DNA of 55,204 nt from Bacteroidia bacterium (GTDB lineage: Bacteria > Bacteroidota > Bacteroidia > Flavobacteriales > Flavobacteriaceae), in NCBI GenBank assembly GCA_030427985.1, contig JAUIBH010000016.1, positions 1 through 55,204 of the forward strand, written 5' to 3'. The position numbers and the translations under genes were made by a program. The notes below the pieces were generated by a model. It was not told the origin of the DNA, ran no database searches, and saw nothing but the letters and a program-made list of their open reading frames with translations. Below, piece after piece: positions 1 to 8,613 of this stretch (the first letter of the stretch is position 1; each line of letters starts with the position of its first letter).

Positions 1-121
1 CAAGAATGCATCATGCTCTTAAAAAAGCCATCCTTTTCACTTGATTTGACATTTTTTGACCAATTATACGTGTTACATGCCCATCAACACATAATTTTAA
101 GAAGCATAAACAGAATAATCC

Positions 122-129
122 TAAATTTG
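122..129 (+). promoter_or_regulatory. Bacteroidota-type -7 element for the LytTR regulator
   Basis: TAAATTTG is a perfect match to the TAnnTTTG -7 octamer used by the Bacteroidota primary sigma factor. It lies 20 bases before the ATG at 149, implying a leader of roughly a dozen bases. The -33 element is weak (a T-run near 95-98). The rest of 1-148 is AT-rich and shows no gene. Confidence 0.5.
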
Positions 130-148
130 ATATACCTATTATTGTTAT

Positions 149-883
149 ATGCTAGAAGCGGTTATTGTAGATGATGAAATCAAGGCGCTCCAAAGTTTAA
201 GCTGGGAACTGACCAACTTGAGTGATGAGGTGGACATTATTGCATCGTTCACCGATGCACACGAGGCCTTGGATTATCTGGAGCAAAACACTCCAGACTG
301 TCTGTTTTTGGATATTGAAATGCCTGCCATGGACGGTTTTCAGTTCATTAAAAACTTAAAGAACAAGGATTTTCCCGTGGTCATTACAACCGCATATAAC
401 CAATATGCCCTACAGGCCTTAAAGAATGAGGCCATAGACTATCTGCTCAAACCTATTGATACGGATGATCTGGAACTGACCATTGCCAAAATAAAAAAGT
501 ACAATGCCAAGAATTTGACCGTTGATCGGTTAGAAAAAATATTATTGAATTTTAATGCGGAATCCCACAGCAAAAAAATTACAATAAATACAGATGGTAA
601 ATTGGTCTTCCTAAATAGTGATGATATTCTTTATGCGGAATCTGATGGAAACTATAGCACCATTTTCTTGGCCGATGGCCAAAAAATATTACTCACAAAA
701 AAATTGAAGGAAGTAAACACCCTTTTGCCAGACAATAGCTTTTTTAGGATACACAACTCCTATATCATCAACCTGAACAAAATAAAGGAATTCCTAAAGA
801 CCGATGGATATGTTGTGTTGGAATCCAACCATAAAATCCCAGTCTCTAGGCAAAAAAAATCCGATTTTTTGGATATGTTATAA
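149..883 (+). CDS. LytTR-family response regulator
   Basis: This is a two-component response regulator of the LytR/AlgR type, 244 residues. Residues 1-115 form a receiver domain with the acidic pair D8-D9, phospho-acceptor D55 (LFLDIEMP) and conserved K101 (LLKPID). Residues about 140-244 form a LytTR DNA-binding domain (ILYAESDGNYS, FFRIHNSYIINL). A TPR histidine kinase of the matching HPK8/LytS class starts 15 bases downstream, so the two almost certainly form one operon and one signalling pair. Targets cannot be read from the sequence. The receiver and output domains are intact. Confidence 0.93.
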   Translation: MLEAVIVDDEIKALQSLSWELTNLSDEVDIIASFTDAHEALDYLEQNTPDCLFLDIEMPAMDGFQFIKNLKNKDFPVVITTAYNQYALQALKNEAIDYLLKPIDTDDLELTIAKIKKYNAKNLTVDRLEKILLNFNAESHSKKITINTDGKLVFLNSDDILYAESDGNYSTIFLADGQKILLTKKLKEVNTLLPDNSFFRIHNSYIINLNKIKEFLKTDGYVVLESNHKIPVSRQKKSDFLDML

Positions 884-898
884 CGTCCCAATATACCT

Positions 899-2866
899 GT
901 GCTTAAGATTGAGTCCACACACATCAACAACCTAGGTCCACTGCGAAAGGCATTCTTATGCCCACTTTTTGTATTGTTTGGAGTTTACATAGCCTTGGCC
1001 CAAGAGATACCGGATGATTTTAAGGAAAAGGCCGCCCGATTGGTTGAATTGATGCCCAAGACCTATCTCTCCCTGGACACCGAACTCAAGGAAGAAAAGC
1101 AGGACACCACCTTATTGCGCTATTTTGCCAATCTGGCCAGAGAAAACAGCTATTTGGAGGGAGAAGCTTACGCCTTAGACCAAATTGGAACAAAATACAG
1201 GAACATTTCCCAATTTAAAAAGGCCGCCGACCTTCATGAAAGAGCCCTTGAACTTTCGGAAAGGGCAAACAACACAGAACTAAAGGTACTAAGTTTGAAC
1301 ATGCTCGGGGTGGTCTACCGGCGTACCGATGCCATTAAAACCGCATTGGACTACAACCAACAAGCCCTTGAAATTGCGGAACAGGTCGAAAACCCTTCGC
1401 ACCACATTAAACGAAGCATCAATGTGTCCTTGAACAGTATTGGAAATCTGTATCAAACCCTGGAACAGTACGATCTGGCCATAATGCAGTTTAAAAGAGC
1501 CCTAAAGTTGGAAGAGGAACTGGGCAACAAACTGGGGCTTGCCATCAACCACCAAAATATTGGGGATTGTCTGGAGCAAAAGGGGGACTTGGAAGGCGCT
1601 TTGGAAAACTACCGGAAATCGTTGGCCTACAATGAAGAAATTGGTTCAGATTATGGGCGGGTCATCTGTAAGAACAGCTTGGCCAAGGTCTATTTAAAAC
1701 AAGATATGCCCTATGCCGCATTGGTTTTGTTGGAACCCCTGCACAAAGAATCCAAAGAAATAGGCGATTTTTTTATTACCTCATCCATTTTTATAAATAC
1801 CGGTTGGGCGTATACCAAAGTGAATGAATTTGATAAGGCAAAAACCTTTATCGAAGAAGGATTGGAAATGGCGCAAAACCACAACATGCCCAGTAATGTG
1901 GTTCTCGGTTACCAAAAGCTGTCCGACCTACAACGGAAAAGGGGCAATTTTGAGGAAGCCTACACCTATTTTAAAAAAGCCTCAGAATCTGAAAAGGAAA
2001 TCTCCAGCGCCACCAATTTAAGGTACATGAACGATGTTATTGTACGGTATGAGGCGGAGAAAAAGAACAACCAAATCTCTGTTCTGGCCAAAGAAAATGA
2101 GATTGTTCGCCTACGCTTGAAGAAAAACCAAACCACCTTGTTGGTCAGTGCTTTGATTGTGGGATTGGTAGCCTCCATTCTCTATATTTTGTACCGGCAG
2201 TACCAGAACAAGAATGAAAAAAGGGTACTTTCCTTGGAACAGAACATGCTCCGTAGCCAAATGAACCCCCATTTTTTGTTCAATTCATTGAACTCCATTA
2301 AGCTGTACATCATCAACAATGAGCAAAAAAATGCGGTTCACTATCTGAACAAATTCTCTAAACTGGTCCGGAAAATCTTGGAAGCTTCTTCGCAACGGGA
2401 AATTACCCTGGCCGAAGAATTGGAGACCGTAGAATTGTATATGAACATTGAGAACATCCGGTTCTCCAATGAAATTGATTTTAAAATCACTGTGGATGAA
2501 AATCTTTGTCCATCCAACATTAAAATTCCTTCTCTGGCCTTACAGCCGTTTCTGGAAAACTCGCTTTGGCATGGACTTTCCCCAAAGGAGGGCAAAAAGA
2601 TGATCCATTTGAACGTGAAACGCAAGAACCAGAACCATGTTTCCATTGAGATTGAGGACAATGGGGTGGGCAGGGGAGCCGCCGAAGCCAATAAAGAAAA
2701 TAGGGTGCTAAAACGTAAATCGGTGGGTATCCGAATTACCAAAGAGCGTTTGGCCAATTTCTCTAAAGACTACCAAAATAAATTTGATGTAGATATTGTG
2801 GACCTGTTCAATACAGATGGTAGCCCAAAGGGGACCAGGGTCATTTTGGACATTCCTACGATTTAG
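899..2866 (+). CDS. TPR-containing sensor histidine kinase (LytS/HPK8 type)
   Basis: This 655-residue membrane kinase has an N-terminal signal or anchor at about 17-35, a long run of TPR repeats (about 90-365), a coiled coil, one membrane helix at about 412-433, then a His_kinase domain (PF06580). The phospho-accepting H458 is in QMNPHFLFNSLNSIK, the N-box has N554 (FLENSLWHG), and the ATP-lid D587/G589 is in IEDNGVG. It probably senses through the extracytoplasmic TPRs and phosphorylates the preceding LytTR regulator. The start is a GTG: no in-frame ATG precedes the signal-like segment. Its 3' end overlaps the convergent DUF3109 gene by 11 bases. Confidence 0.9.
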   Translation: MLKIESTHINNLGPLRKAFLCPLFVLFGVYIALAQEIPDDFKEKAARLVELMPKTYLSLDTELKEEKQDTTLLRYFANLARENSYLEGEAYALDQIGTKYRNISQFKKAADLHERALELSERANNTELKVLSLNMLGVVYRRTDAIKTALDYNQQALEIAEQVENPSHHIKRSINVSLNSIGNLYQTLEQYDLAIMQFKRALKLEEELGNKLGLAINHQNIGDCLEQKGDLEGALENYRKSLAYNEEIGSDYGRVICKNSLAKVYLKQDMPYAALVLLEPLHKESKEIGDFFITSSIFINTGWAYTKVNEFDKAKTFIEEGLEMAQNHNMPSNVVLGYQKLSDLQRKRGNFEEAYTYFKKASESEKEISSATNLRYMNDVIVRYEAEKKNNQISVLAKENEIVRLRLKKNQTTLLVSALIVGLVASILYILYRQYQNKNEKRVLSLEQNMLRSQMNPHFLFNSLNSIKLYIINNEQKNAVHYLNKFSKLVRKILEASSQREITLAEELETVELYMNIENIRFSNEIDFKITVDENLCPSNIKIPSLALQPFLENSLWHGLSPKEGKKMIHLNVKRKNQNHVSIEIEDNGVGRGAAEANKENRVLKRKSVGIRITKERLANFSKDYQNKFDVDIVDLFNTDGSPKGTRVILDIPTI

Positions 2867-3428
2867 CATGGCCCTGCGCCACTTCCTCCAATTCATCATA
2901 CCATTTCTTTCCGAATTTCCGAATAAGGGCGTCCTTCACAAACTTATAAATGGGCACTTTTAGTTCTTTTCCCAAACTACAAGCGGGGTCACATATTTCC
3001 CATTTATGGTAGTTTACCGCGGTAAACTCAGTATATTCCCGAGTGCGGACAGGATACAGGTGGCAAGAAACGGGCTTTGCCCACTTGGTCGCCCCATCTT
3101 CATAAGCCGCTTCAATGCCACATTTGGCAATTCCATCCTCTGAAAAAATAACGTAGGCACACTCACTGTTCTTCACCAAAGGTGTTTCCCATTCACCGTC
3201 ATCGCCCTTTACAAAAGTGCCCTGTTCTTCAATGGCTTTGATACCCTCAGGCCTTAAATAAGGTTTTACCTTATCATAAATATGTATCAAAATATCCGTT
3301 TCTGAATCCTCCACAGGGGCGCCATACTCCCCGCCAACACAACAAGCTCCTTTGCATGCATTTAGGTTGCACACAAAATCGTTTTCCAGAATCTCTTCGG
3401 ATACTATGGTTTTACCAATCTGAAACAT
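2856..3428 (-). CDS. DUF3109 family cysteine-rich protein
   Basis: This 190-residue cytosolic protein belongs to the DUF3109 family, common in Bacteroidota. Eight or more cysteines are arranged as in YkgJ-like metal or Fe-S binding proteins: CNLNACKGACC at about 20-31, then single cysteines in ECAYV and KCGIE, CHLYP, and CDPAC near 145. The pattern supports bound zinc or an iron-sulfur cluster, but no reaction is established. It converges with the histidine kinase and has its own promoter at 3449-3456. Confidence 0.85.
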   Translation of the reverse strand: MFQIGKTIVSEEILENDFVCNLNACKGACCVGGEYGAPVEDSETDILIHIYDKVKPYLRPEGIKAIEEQGTFVKGDDGEWETPLVKNSECAYVIFSEDGIAKCGIEAAYEDGATKWAKPVSCHLYPVRTREYTEFTAVNYHKWEICDPACSLGKELKVPIYKFVKDALIRKFGKKWYDELEEVAQGHAKS

Positions 3429-3448
3429 CTGTTTCCTTTCTTTTGGGA

Positions 3449-3456
3449 CAAAGGTA
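3449..3456 (-). promoter_or_regulatory. -7 element for the DUF3109 gene
   Basis: The reverse strand reads TACCTTTG, a perfect TAnnTTTG octamer, 20 bases before the ATG at 3428. It stands back to back with the marC element in the same 120-base gap. Confidence 0.5.
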
Positions 3457-3520
3457 ATTCAAAACAAAAAAATTGATGTTTTCCCAACATTTAATGTCAT
3501 CCAAAAGTTGTTTTAAGACG

Positions 3521-3528
3521 TACATTTG
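3521..3528 (+). promoter_or_regulatory. -7 element for marC-like gene
   Basis: TACATTTG matches TAnnTTTG exactly and ends 20 bases before the ATG at 3549. A TTG lies only 10 bases upstream, too close to be a normal -33 element. Confidence 0.45.
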
Positions 3529-3548
3529 CAGACCAAAAAAATAACGCT

Positions 3549-4133
3549 ATGAATTTTAATTTTAAGGAGATCGCAACGGCCAGTATGATTCTTTTTGCCG
3601 TGATCGATATTGTGGGCAGCATTCCCATAATTATATCCCTGCGTAGCAAAGTGGGCCATATACAGTCTGAAAAAGCTTCCATTGTGGCAGCTTGTATTAT
3701 GGTGGCTTTTCTTTTTGTTGGGGAAAGGATTCTTTCTCTCATTGGTATTGATGTAAATTCCTTTGCCGTGGCAGGTTCTTTTATCATTTTCTTCTTGGCC
3801 ATTGAAATGATCCTGGGCATTACCTTATATAAAGACGATGTGCCGGAGAGTGCCTCCATTGTTCCCATAGCCTTCCCTCTTATTGCCGGAGCAGGGACGA
3901 TGACCTCACTTTTGGCCCTTCGGGCAGAATATCACGTGGAAAACATCATCGTTGCCATTGTCCTAAACATTATCTTTGTGTACATCGTTCTTAAATCCAG
4001 CGCAAAAATTGAGCGGGTTTTGGGTAAAAATGGCCTTAACATCATTAGAAAGGTATTTGGTGTTATATTATTGGCCATTGCCGTAAAGCTTTTTGCGGCC
4101 AACATCAACCAGCTTTTTCAGCACGGAATTTAA
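3549..4133 (+). CDS. MarC family integral membrane protein
   Basis: This 194-residue polytopic inner-membrane protein is of the MarC/UPF0056 family. About six hydrophobic helices are visible, with the family signature near the N-terminus (FAVIDIVGSIPIIISLRSK) and a second one near the middle (FPLIAGAGTMTSLLAL). The family was once linked to multiple antibiotic resistance, but that role is not supported and the substrate is unknown. A small membrane protein follows after 8 bases, probably co-transcribed. Confidence 0.88.
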   Translation: MNFNFKEIATASMILFAVIDIVGSIPIIISLRSKVGHIQSEKASIVAACIMVAFLFVGERILSLIGIDVNSFAVAGSFIIFFLAIEMILGITLYKDDVPESASIVPIAFPLIAGAGTMTSLLALRAEYHVENIIVAIVLNIIFVYIVLKSSAKIERVLGKNGLNIIRKVFGVILLAIAVKLFAANINQLFQHGI

Positions 4134-4141
4134 TCCTTATT

Positions 4142-4345
4142 ATGAGCAAGACATTCAGTATTATCCTTATTATTTTGGCTTTGGGCCTTATTGCCTACAA
4201 TGTAACCTTGGTAGATTTTGAAAATCCTTTTCAGGGAGATAGCACCGTTGCCCTAATAGGAATTGTGGCCTCGTTGTGCGCCATTGTGCTTTTACTGATT
4301 TTTATGACCTCAAAAAAAATACAGAATAAACTGAACAAGGATTAA
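4142..4345 (+). CDS. Small two-helix membrane protein, unknown function
   Basis: This 67-residue protein has two hydrophobic helices (about 4-22 and 37-55) joined by an acidic loop, and a lysine-rich tail likely facing the cytoplasm. I do not recognise the family. It starts 8 bases after the marC-like gene and ends in a 4-base overlap with the convergent protease gene. The compact position and clean membrane topology argue that it is real. It could be a MarC accessory protein, but this is only inferred from adjacency. Confidence 0.65.
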   Translation: MSKTFSIILIILALGLIAYNVTLVDFENPFQGDSTVALIGIVASLCAIVLLLIFMTSKKIQNKLNKD

Positions 4346-5970
4346 TTGTGCATTCCTATAATACCTTCTGAAGACCGTTCAATGACAGCGGTGTCAATAT
4401 CCTTTACTTTTTTGAGCATGGAATCGTATTCGCCCTTGATCTGGGCAGATAGGTTGGGCGAGAACAATTGTTCGGCAATGTTCGCTTTTATGAACGCCTT
4501 TATCTTGTCCTCTTGGGCATAAAAGTCGAGTTTGATCTTACGGTTCAGCACAAATTCAATAAAATCATCAAAAAGGATATCATCTACCCGGTATTCATCC
4601 AAAAACTGATTTCGGGTGTAGTCAGCATATCGGGTTCGGTCTTCTTCCAAATGTTCAAAAACAAATCGGGAGAAGAATTGATAGGTGTCGTCCATACTTT
4701 CAATGGCCTCTTCTTCATTACTGCCAATGGGCACAAATACATCGGGAATAATTCCACCACCACCATAGACCACTTTTCCTTTGGGCGTTGTAAATTTTAG
4801 GGAATCTGCCACTTTAATGCTATCCGCAGAAATGAGCTCGCCACTTACATAGCGCTCCATGAATTTCTGATAGTAATCCCGACTCCCATTTTTATATGAC
4901 TTTTGAATGGAACGGCCCGTTGGGGTGTAATATCTGGAGACCGTCAGCCGTACTGCAGAACCATCGCCTAAGTCCATTTCGCGTTGAACAAGACCTTTTC
5001 CAAAGGAACGTCTGCCCACAATGGTACCGATATCATTATCTTGAAGGGCTCCAGCAATAATTTCACTGGCCGAAGCGGAGCGTTCATTGATCAGAACATA
5101 GACCGGTTTGTTTTCAAAATCGCCTTTGCTTGTGGCGTATGCTTTTTTGATTCTACCTTTTTTGTTTTTGGTGAATAAAATCAGTTTATCATCCTCCAAG
5201 AACTCATCCGCCAATTTTTCAGCAATGCCCAAATAGCCGCCGGGATTATCACGAAGGTCCAACACCAATTTTTCAGCTCCCCTTATTTTGAGCTTTTTAA
5301 GGGCATCTTTAAATTCATCAAAAGTGGATTCGGCAAAGCGATTGATTTTGATGTACCCCATATCCTTGGTAAGCATATAATAGGCATCCACACTTTTAAT
5401 GGGTATATGATCCCGAATGACGGTAATGTCCAAAATCTTGTTTTCGGACTTTCGGAATACTTTTAAGTCGACCTTGGTGCCCACCTTTCCCTTTAATTTG
5501 GAAACCAAATCATCATTGGGAATTCTTCGGCCAAACAACGTATCACTGTTTGCTGAAAGTATGCGGTCTCCCGGTTTTATGCCACTGATGTAGCTGGGGC
5601 CATTTTTTATGGTTCTAATAACCGTGATGGTATCTTTGTATTTGTAGAAGCTTACCCCAATACCCACAAAATCGCCCTTCATACTTTCAGAGACTTCTTC
5701 CATTTCACTCTTAGGAATATAGACGGAATGAGGATCCAGTTTTCCCAAAATATTGTTCACTGTAACATCTACGATGCTATCGGTATCAATATCATCTACA
5801 TATTCATAGTCGATATAATCAATAAGTCGGTTGAGTTTATCTTTTTTGGAATTGGTGGAAAACAGCTTTTCCGGGCTGTCATTAAAGTGAAGCTTCCCTC
5901 CTATAAAAATCCCGATCGCTACGGCAAGAGCCAGCAAAGTGGGCCAAATATATCCTTTAATTTTCTTCAT
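4342..5970 (-). CDS. S41 family C-terminal processing peptidase
   Basis: This 542-residue tail-specific protease of the CtpA/Prc family is anchored by an N-terminal helix (about 9-25) with the catalytic part in the periplasm. A PDZ domain spans about 95-185 (GIGVSF, SGIKPGDRILSAN). The S41 core holds the Ser-Lys dyad S300 (ERSASASEI) and K325 (SFGKG), 25 residues apart as in CtpB. A 130-residue C-terminal extension is typical of Bacteroidota members. It follows the dCMP deaminase gene after 16 bases and is likely co-transcribed. It probably processes or degrades envelope proteins. Confidence 0.93.
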   Translation of the reverse strand: MKKIKGYIWPTLLALAVAIGIFIGGKLHFNDSPEKLFSTNSKKDKLNRLIDYIDYEYVDDIDTDSIVDVTVNNILGKLDPHSVYIPKSEMEEVSESMKGDFVGIGVSFYKYKDTITVIRTIKNGPSYISGIKPGDRILSANSDTLFGRRIPNDDLVSKLKGKVGTKVDLKVFRKSENKILDITVIRDHIPIKSVDAYYMLTKDMGYIKINRFAESTFDEFKDALKKLKIRGAEKLVLDLRDNPGGYLGIAEKLADEFLEDDKLILFTKNKKGRIKKAYATSKGDFENKPVYVLINERSASASEIIAGALQDNDIGTIVGRRSFGKGLVQREMDLGDGSAVRLTVSRYYTPTGRSIQKSYKNGSRDYYQKFMERYVSGELISADSIKVADSLKFTTPKGKVVYGGGGIIPDVFVPIGSNEEEAIESMDDTYQFFSRFVFEHLEEDRTRYADYTRNQFLDEYRVDDILFDDFIEFVLNRKIKLDFYAQEDKIKAFIKANIAEQLFSPNLSAQIKGEYDSMLKKVKDIDTAVIERSSEGIIGMHN

Positions 5971-5986
5971 AATAGCAATGGTTTTT

Positions 5987-6424
5987 TTAGACCATTTCTT
6001 CCAAAACGGGCAAATGAACGGTCTCTACGCCTGCGCGCTCCAGGAACTTCAATCCTGAATCGTCTTTGTAGGCCGTTTGATATACCACACGTTTTATGCC
6101 AGCTTGATGTACCAGCTTGCTACATTCCCTGCACGGGGATAAGGTGATGTACAACGTGGACCCTTCACAAGACTGTGTGGAGGAGGCCACTTTTAAAATG
6201 GCATTGGCCTCGGCATGGAGCACGTACCATTTGGTGTACCCTTCATCATCCTCGCAAAAATTTTCAAATCCAGTGGGGGTACCATTATAACCGTCGGAAA
6301 TAATCATTCGGTCTTTGACGATGATGGCCCCAACCTGTCTTCTTTTGCAATAGGAGAGTTTGCCCCATTCTTGGGCCATTCGTAGATACGCTTTATCGTA
6401 TTTTTCTTGTTTACTCTCCTTCAT
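5987..6424 (-). CDS. dCMP/cytidine deaminase family protein
   Basis: This 145-residue zinc-dependent deaminase carries H70-A-E72 (VLHAEANA) and the second zinc motif P97-C98-x-x-C101. The asparagine-rich substrate loop YNGTPTGF is typical of deoxycytidylate deaminases (ComEB type), which convert dCMP to dUMP for thymidylate synthesis. Length and motifs are complete. It lies between the HupE/UreJ gene and the S41 protease on the same strand. Confidence 0.9.
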   Translation of the reverse strand: MKESKQEKYDKAYLRMAQEWGKLSYCKRRQVGAIIVKDRMIISDGYNGTPTGFENFCEDDEGYTKWYVLHAEANAILKVASSTQSCEGSTLYITLSPCRECSKLVHQAGIKRVVYQTAYKDDSGLKFLERAGVETVHLPVLEEMV

Positions 6425-6509
6425 ATAGCATTAAATCAGCAGATAATTAATAAATATACCTGCTTTGGAAGACCCTCACAACCTTATTCGATTAATTTTA
6501 ACGATGGTC

Positions 6510-7094
6510 CTAGTTTGGAAACGTTGCAATAAGCAAGGGTATTGTAATACAAATGATCAAAATAGAGGTCACTGCAATAAAAATGGGTCTTTTTACTTTT
6601 AACAGGTCCAACATTATAAAAGCCAAAGTCAAAATTATCAAGATAATGGTCACCTGTGAAAGTTCTATTCCTGCCGCGAAGCCAAACAAAGGTGTAATTT
6701 TATCTTCCTCTTCCGCCATCAACATCTTAAAGTAGTTTGAAAAGCCAAAACCATGGATCAATCCAAAAAAAGCAGTAGCAAGAACGTGCAGGTACAATCC
6801 CACCTGCATAGCCTCTCGGAGCACATAAGCAAAATTCAAAAGGGCTGTCAACAAAATAGTTACTGGAATCAAGAATTCAATGAGTGCGACATCCACTGTA
6901 AAAACCTCATAGACAGACAGGGCCAATGAAGCACAATGGGCAATAGTGAATATGGTGGCCAAAATTACAACACGCTTCCAATTCTTGAAGGTAAACGGAA
7001 CGGCCAAAGCCGATAAAAATAGGATATGGTCATAGGCCCCAAAATCCAGCACATGGTTCAATCCCAGTTTGATGTAAAACAAAAACTCTTGCAT
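6510..7094 (-). CDS. HupE/UreJ family membrane protein
   Basis: This 194-residue polytopic membrane protein has about six helices and the family's histidine motifs: FGAYDHILFL at 18-27, TIAHCASLAL and FGLIHGFGFS. HupE/UreJ proteins are linked to nickel or other metal transport for hydrogenase or urease. No nickel enzyme is encoded nearby, so the role here is open. The genes either side on this strand are the dCMP deaminase and, across the heptamer repeat, TerB-DnaJ. Confidence 0.85.
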   Translation of the reverse strand: MQEFLFYIKLGLNHVLDFGAYDHILFLSALAVPFTFKNWKRVVILATIFTIAHCASLALSVYEVFTVDVALIEFLIPVTILLTALLNFAYVLREAMQVGLYLHVLATAFFGLIHGFGFSNYFKMLMAEEEDKITPLFGFAAGIELSQVTIILIILTLAFIMLDLLKVKRPIFIAVTSILIICITIPLLIATFPN

Positions 7095-7140
7095 CCTGTG
7101 TATTGTTTATGGTTTTAATTGAAACACACAATCCACCAAC

Positions 7141-7210
7141 TCCTAACTCCTAACTCCTAACTCCTAACTCCTAACTCCTAACTCCTAACTCCTAACTCCT
7201 AACTCCTAAC
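7141..7210. repeat. Perfect heptamer tandem repeat, 10 copies
   Basis: Ten uninterrupted copies of TCCTAAC (GTTAGGA on the minus strand) fill 70 bases. They begin 4 bases after the TerB-DnaJ stop codon, in the gap before the HupE gene on the same strand. The minus-strand transcript would carry a repeated GGAG-containing unit. The array is non-coding on both sides. Confidence 0.97.
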
Positions 7211-7214
7211 AAAC

Positions 7215-7952
7215 CTATGAAATACCCCTTTCTTTTTGAATGGTCTCATAAGCCTTTTGCACCTCCTTGAATTTCTCCTCAGCCCCTTTACGGATGGCTT
7301 CATTTTGTGTGACCACACGATCGGGATGGTATTTTTTGGCCATATTTCTATAAGCCTTCTTCACTTCTTCATCCGTTGCATTTTTTTCAATTTCCAAAAT
7401 CTTATAGGAATTGTCCGCAGACTTGATGAACATCGCCATGATGCTGTCAAAATCATGCCTTCCTACCCGTAAATATCCGGCAATTTCCCTCAACTTGCTA
7501 AGTTCGGACTTACTAACTTGCCCATCGGCCTGGGCTATCCCAAACAAAAAGTGCAACATTTGCAAGCGAACCTCATAGCGGGTACGCTGCACCATATATT
7601 CACAAATACGTTGGGTAGAAATTTCCCGCTTTTTAATAACGTCATTGAACGTCCTAAAAATGGCATTGGCCTTTTCCTTCCCGTAGGTGCTCAAGAAGTA
7701 CTGTCGCACATAATCCAACTCGCGTTGGTTCACCTGTCCATCTGCTTTGATGATGATGGAACAAAGCGAAAGTAGATTCAGTTCAAAATCGGCTGGAGAA
7801 ACCCTTTGACGGGTATAATCTTGAAAAACAGTTTTTGGGCCACTTCCTGAACCACCAAGATTGTCCAAAAAACTCCCTACAATGAATCCCAAAATGGCAC
7901 CTGGAAACCGAAATAAAAAATAGCCGAGAAAGGCGGCCACCCATTTAATCAT
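7215..7952 (-). CDS. TerB-like and DnaJ domain protein (DjlA type)
   Basis: This 245-residue protein has a short hydrophobic N-terminus (about 4-28), a TerB-like all-helical domain (about 50-170, with DGQVNQRELDYV and the related DGQVSKSELSKL) and a C-terminal J domain (about 180-240) with the Hsp70-activating HPD motif in KKYHPDRV. This is the layout of the membrane co-chaperone DjlA. It probably recruits DnaK to a membrane or envelope-stress task. A -7 element lies at 7973-7980. Confidence 0.88.
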   Translation of the reverse strand: MIKWVAAFLGYFLFRFPGAILGFIVGSFLDNLGGSGSGPKTVFQDYTRQRVSPADFELNLLSLCSIIIKADGQVNQRELDYVRQYFLSTYGKEKANAIFRTFNDVIKKREISTQRICEYMVQRTRYEVRLQMLHFLFGIAQADGQVSKSELSKLREIAGYLRVGRHDFDSIMAMFIKSADNSYKILEIEKNATDEEVKKAYRNMAKKYHPDRVVTQNEAIRKGAEEKFKEVQKAYETIQKERGIS

Positions 7953-7972
7953 CCTTCAAAAAATTTAAAGTC

Positions 7973-7980
7973 CAAATATA
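7973..7980 (-). promoter_or_regulatory. -7 element for the TerB-DnaJ gene
   Basis: The reverse strand reads TATATTTG, a perfect TAnnTTTG, 20 bases before the ATG at 7952. It is divergent from the bacilliredoxin element at 8047. Confidence 0.5.
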
Positions 7981-8046
7981 GGGCTTTGCAGAGGAAACTA
8001 TACCATAAGCAATGTTAAGGGCCATGGTAAAAACCCAACAATACCG

Positions 8047-8054
8047 TATCTTTG
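8047..8054 (+). promoter_or_regulatory. -7 element for the bacilliredoxin gene
   Basis: TATCTTTG matches TAnnTTTG and precedes the ATG at 8077 by 22 bases. No clear -33 element is seen. Confidence 0.5.
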
Positions 8055-8076
8055 TAATCGAATTAAAAAGAAGCCT

Positions 8077-8487
8077 ATGTATCCTGAAGAATTGGTAAAA
8101 CCTATGCGTGCAGACTTGGCCACCGCCGGGTTTGAAGAACTATATACAAGTGAAGCCGTTGAAAATGCCCTGAAACAAGATGGAACCACGTTGGTTGTGG
8201 TCAACTCTGTTTGTGGATGTGCTGCTGCCAACGCAAGACCAGCGGCCAAGCTGAGTCTACAAAACAGCAAAAAACCAGACCATTTGGTTACCGTATTTGC
8301 CGGAGTGGACACTGATGCAGTGAACACAGCACGAAACCATATGGTGCCTTTCCCACCATCATCACCAAGCATGGCCCTCTTTAAAGATGGTGAATTGGTA
8401 CATATGATCGAAAGACACCACATTGAAGGTAGGCCTGCGGAACTCATCGCGGAAAACCTAATGGAAGCGTATAACGAGTTCTGTTAA
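8077..8487 (+). CDS. BrxA/BrxB family bacilliredoxin
   Basis: This 136-residue thioredoxin-fold protein of the YphP/YqiW (DUF1094) family has the redox motif C46-G-C48 (NSVCGCAAANARPA). The family removes bacillithiol from protein thiols, which suggests that this organism uses bacillithiol or a related low-molecular-weight thiol. The final residue is also a cysteine. It is a single-gene unit: its own -7 element lies upstream and a strong hairpin terminator downstream. Confidence 0.92.
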   Translation: MYPEELVKPMRADLATAGFEELYTSEAVENALKQDGTTLVVVNSVCGCAAANARPAAKLSLQNSKKPDHLVTVFAGVDTDAVNTARNHMVPFPPSSPSMALFKDGELVHMIERHHIEGRPAELIAENLMEAYNEFC

Positions 8488-8510
8488 TCCTTCTTCCATT
8501 TAAAAAATTA

Positions 8511-8536
8511 AGCCACCCTAAAGGGTGGTTTTTTGT
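8511..8536 (+). terminator. Rho-independent terminator after the bacilliredoxin gene
   Basis: A CCACCC/GGGTGG stem around a short A-rich loop is followed at once by a T-run, 26 bases after the stop codon. Confidence 0.85.
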
Positions 8537-8613
8537 TTTTAGGGCTAAAAAAACTTGATGATGCATTATTTTAGTCCCCGATTTCATCCACATAAACCAA
8601 CAAAATTGTGAGC

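Noticed and set aside
7141..7210. CRISPR array
   Set aside because: The unit is 7 bases with no spacers and no cas genes; it is a simple tandem repeat.
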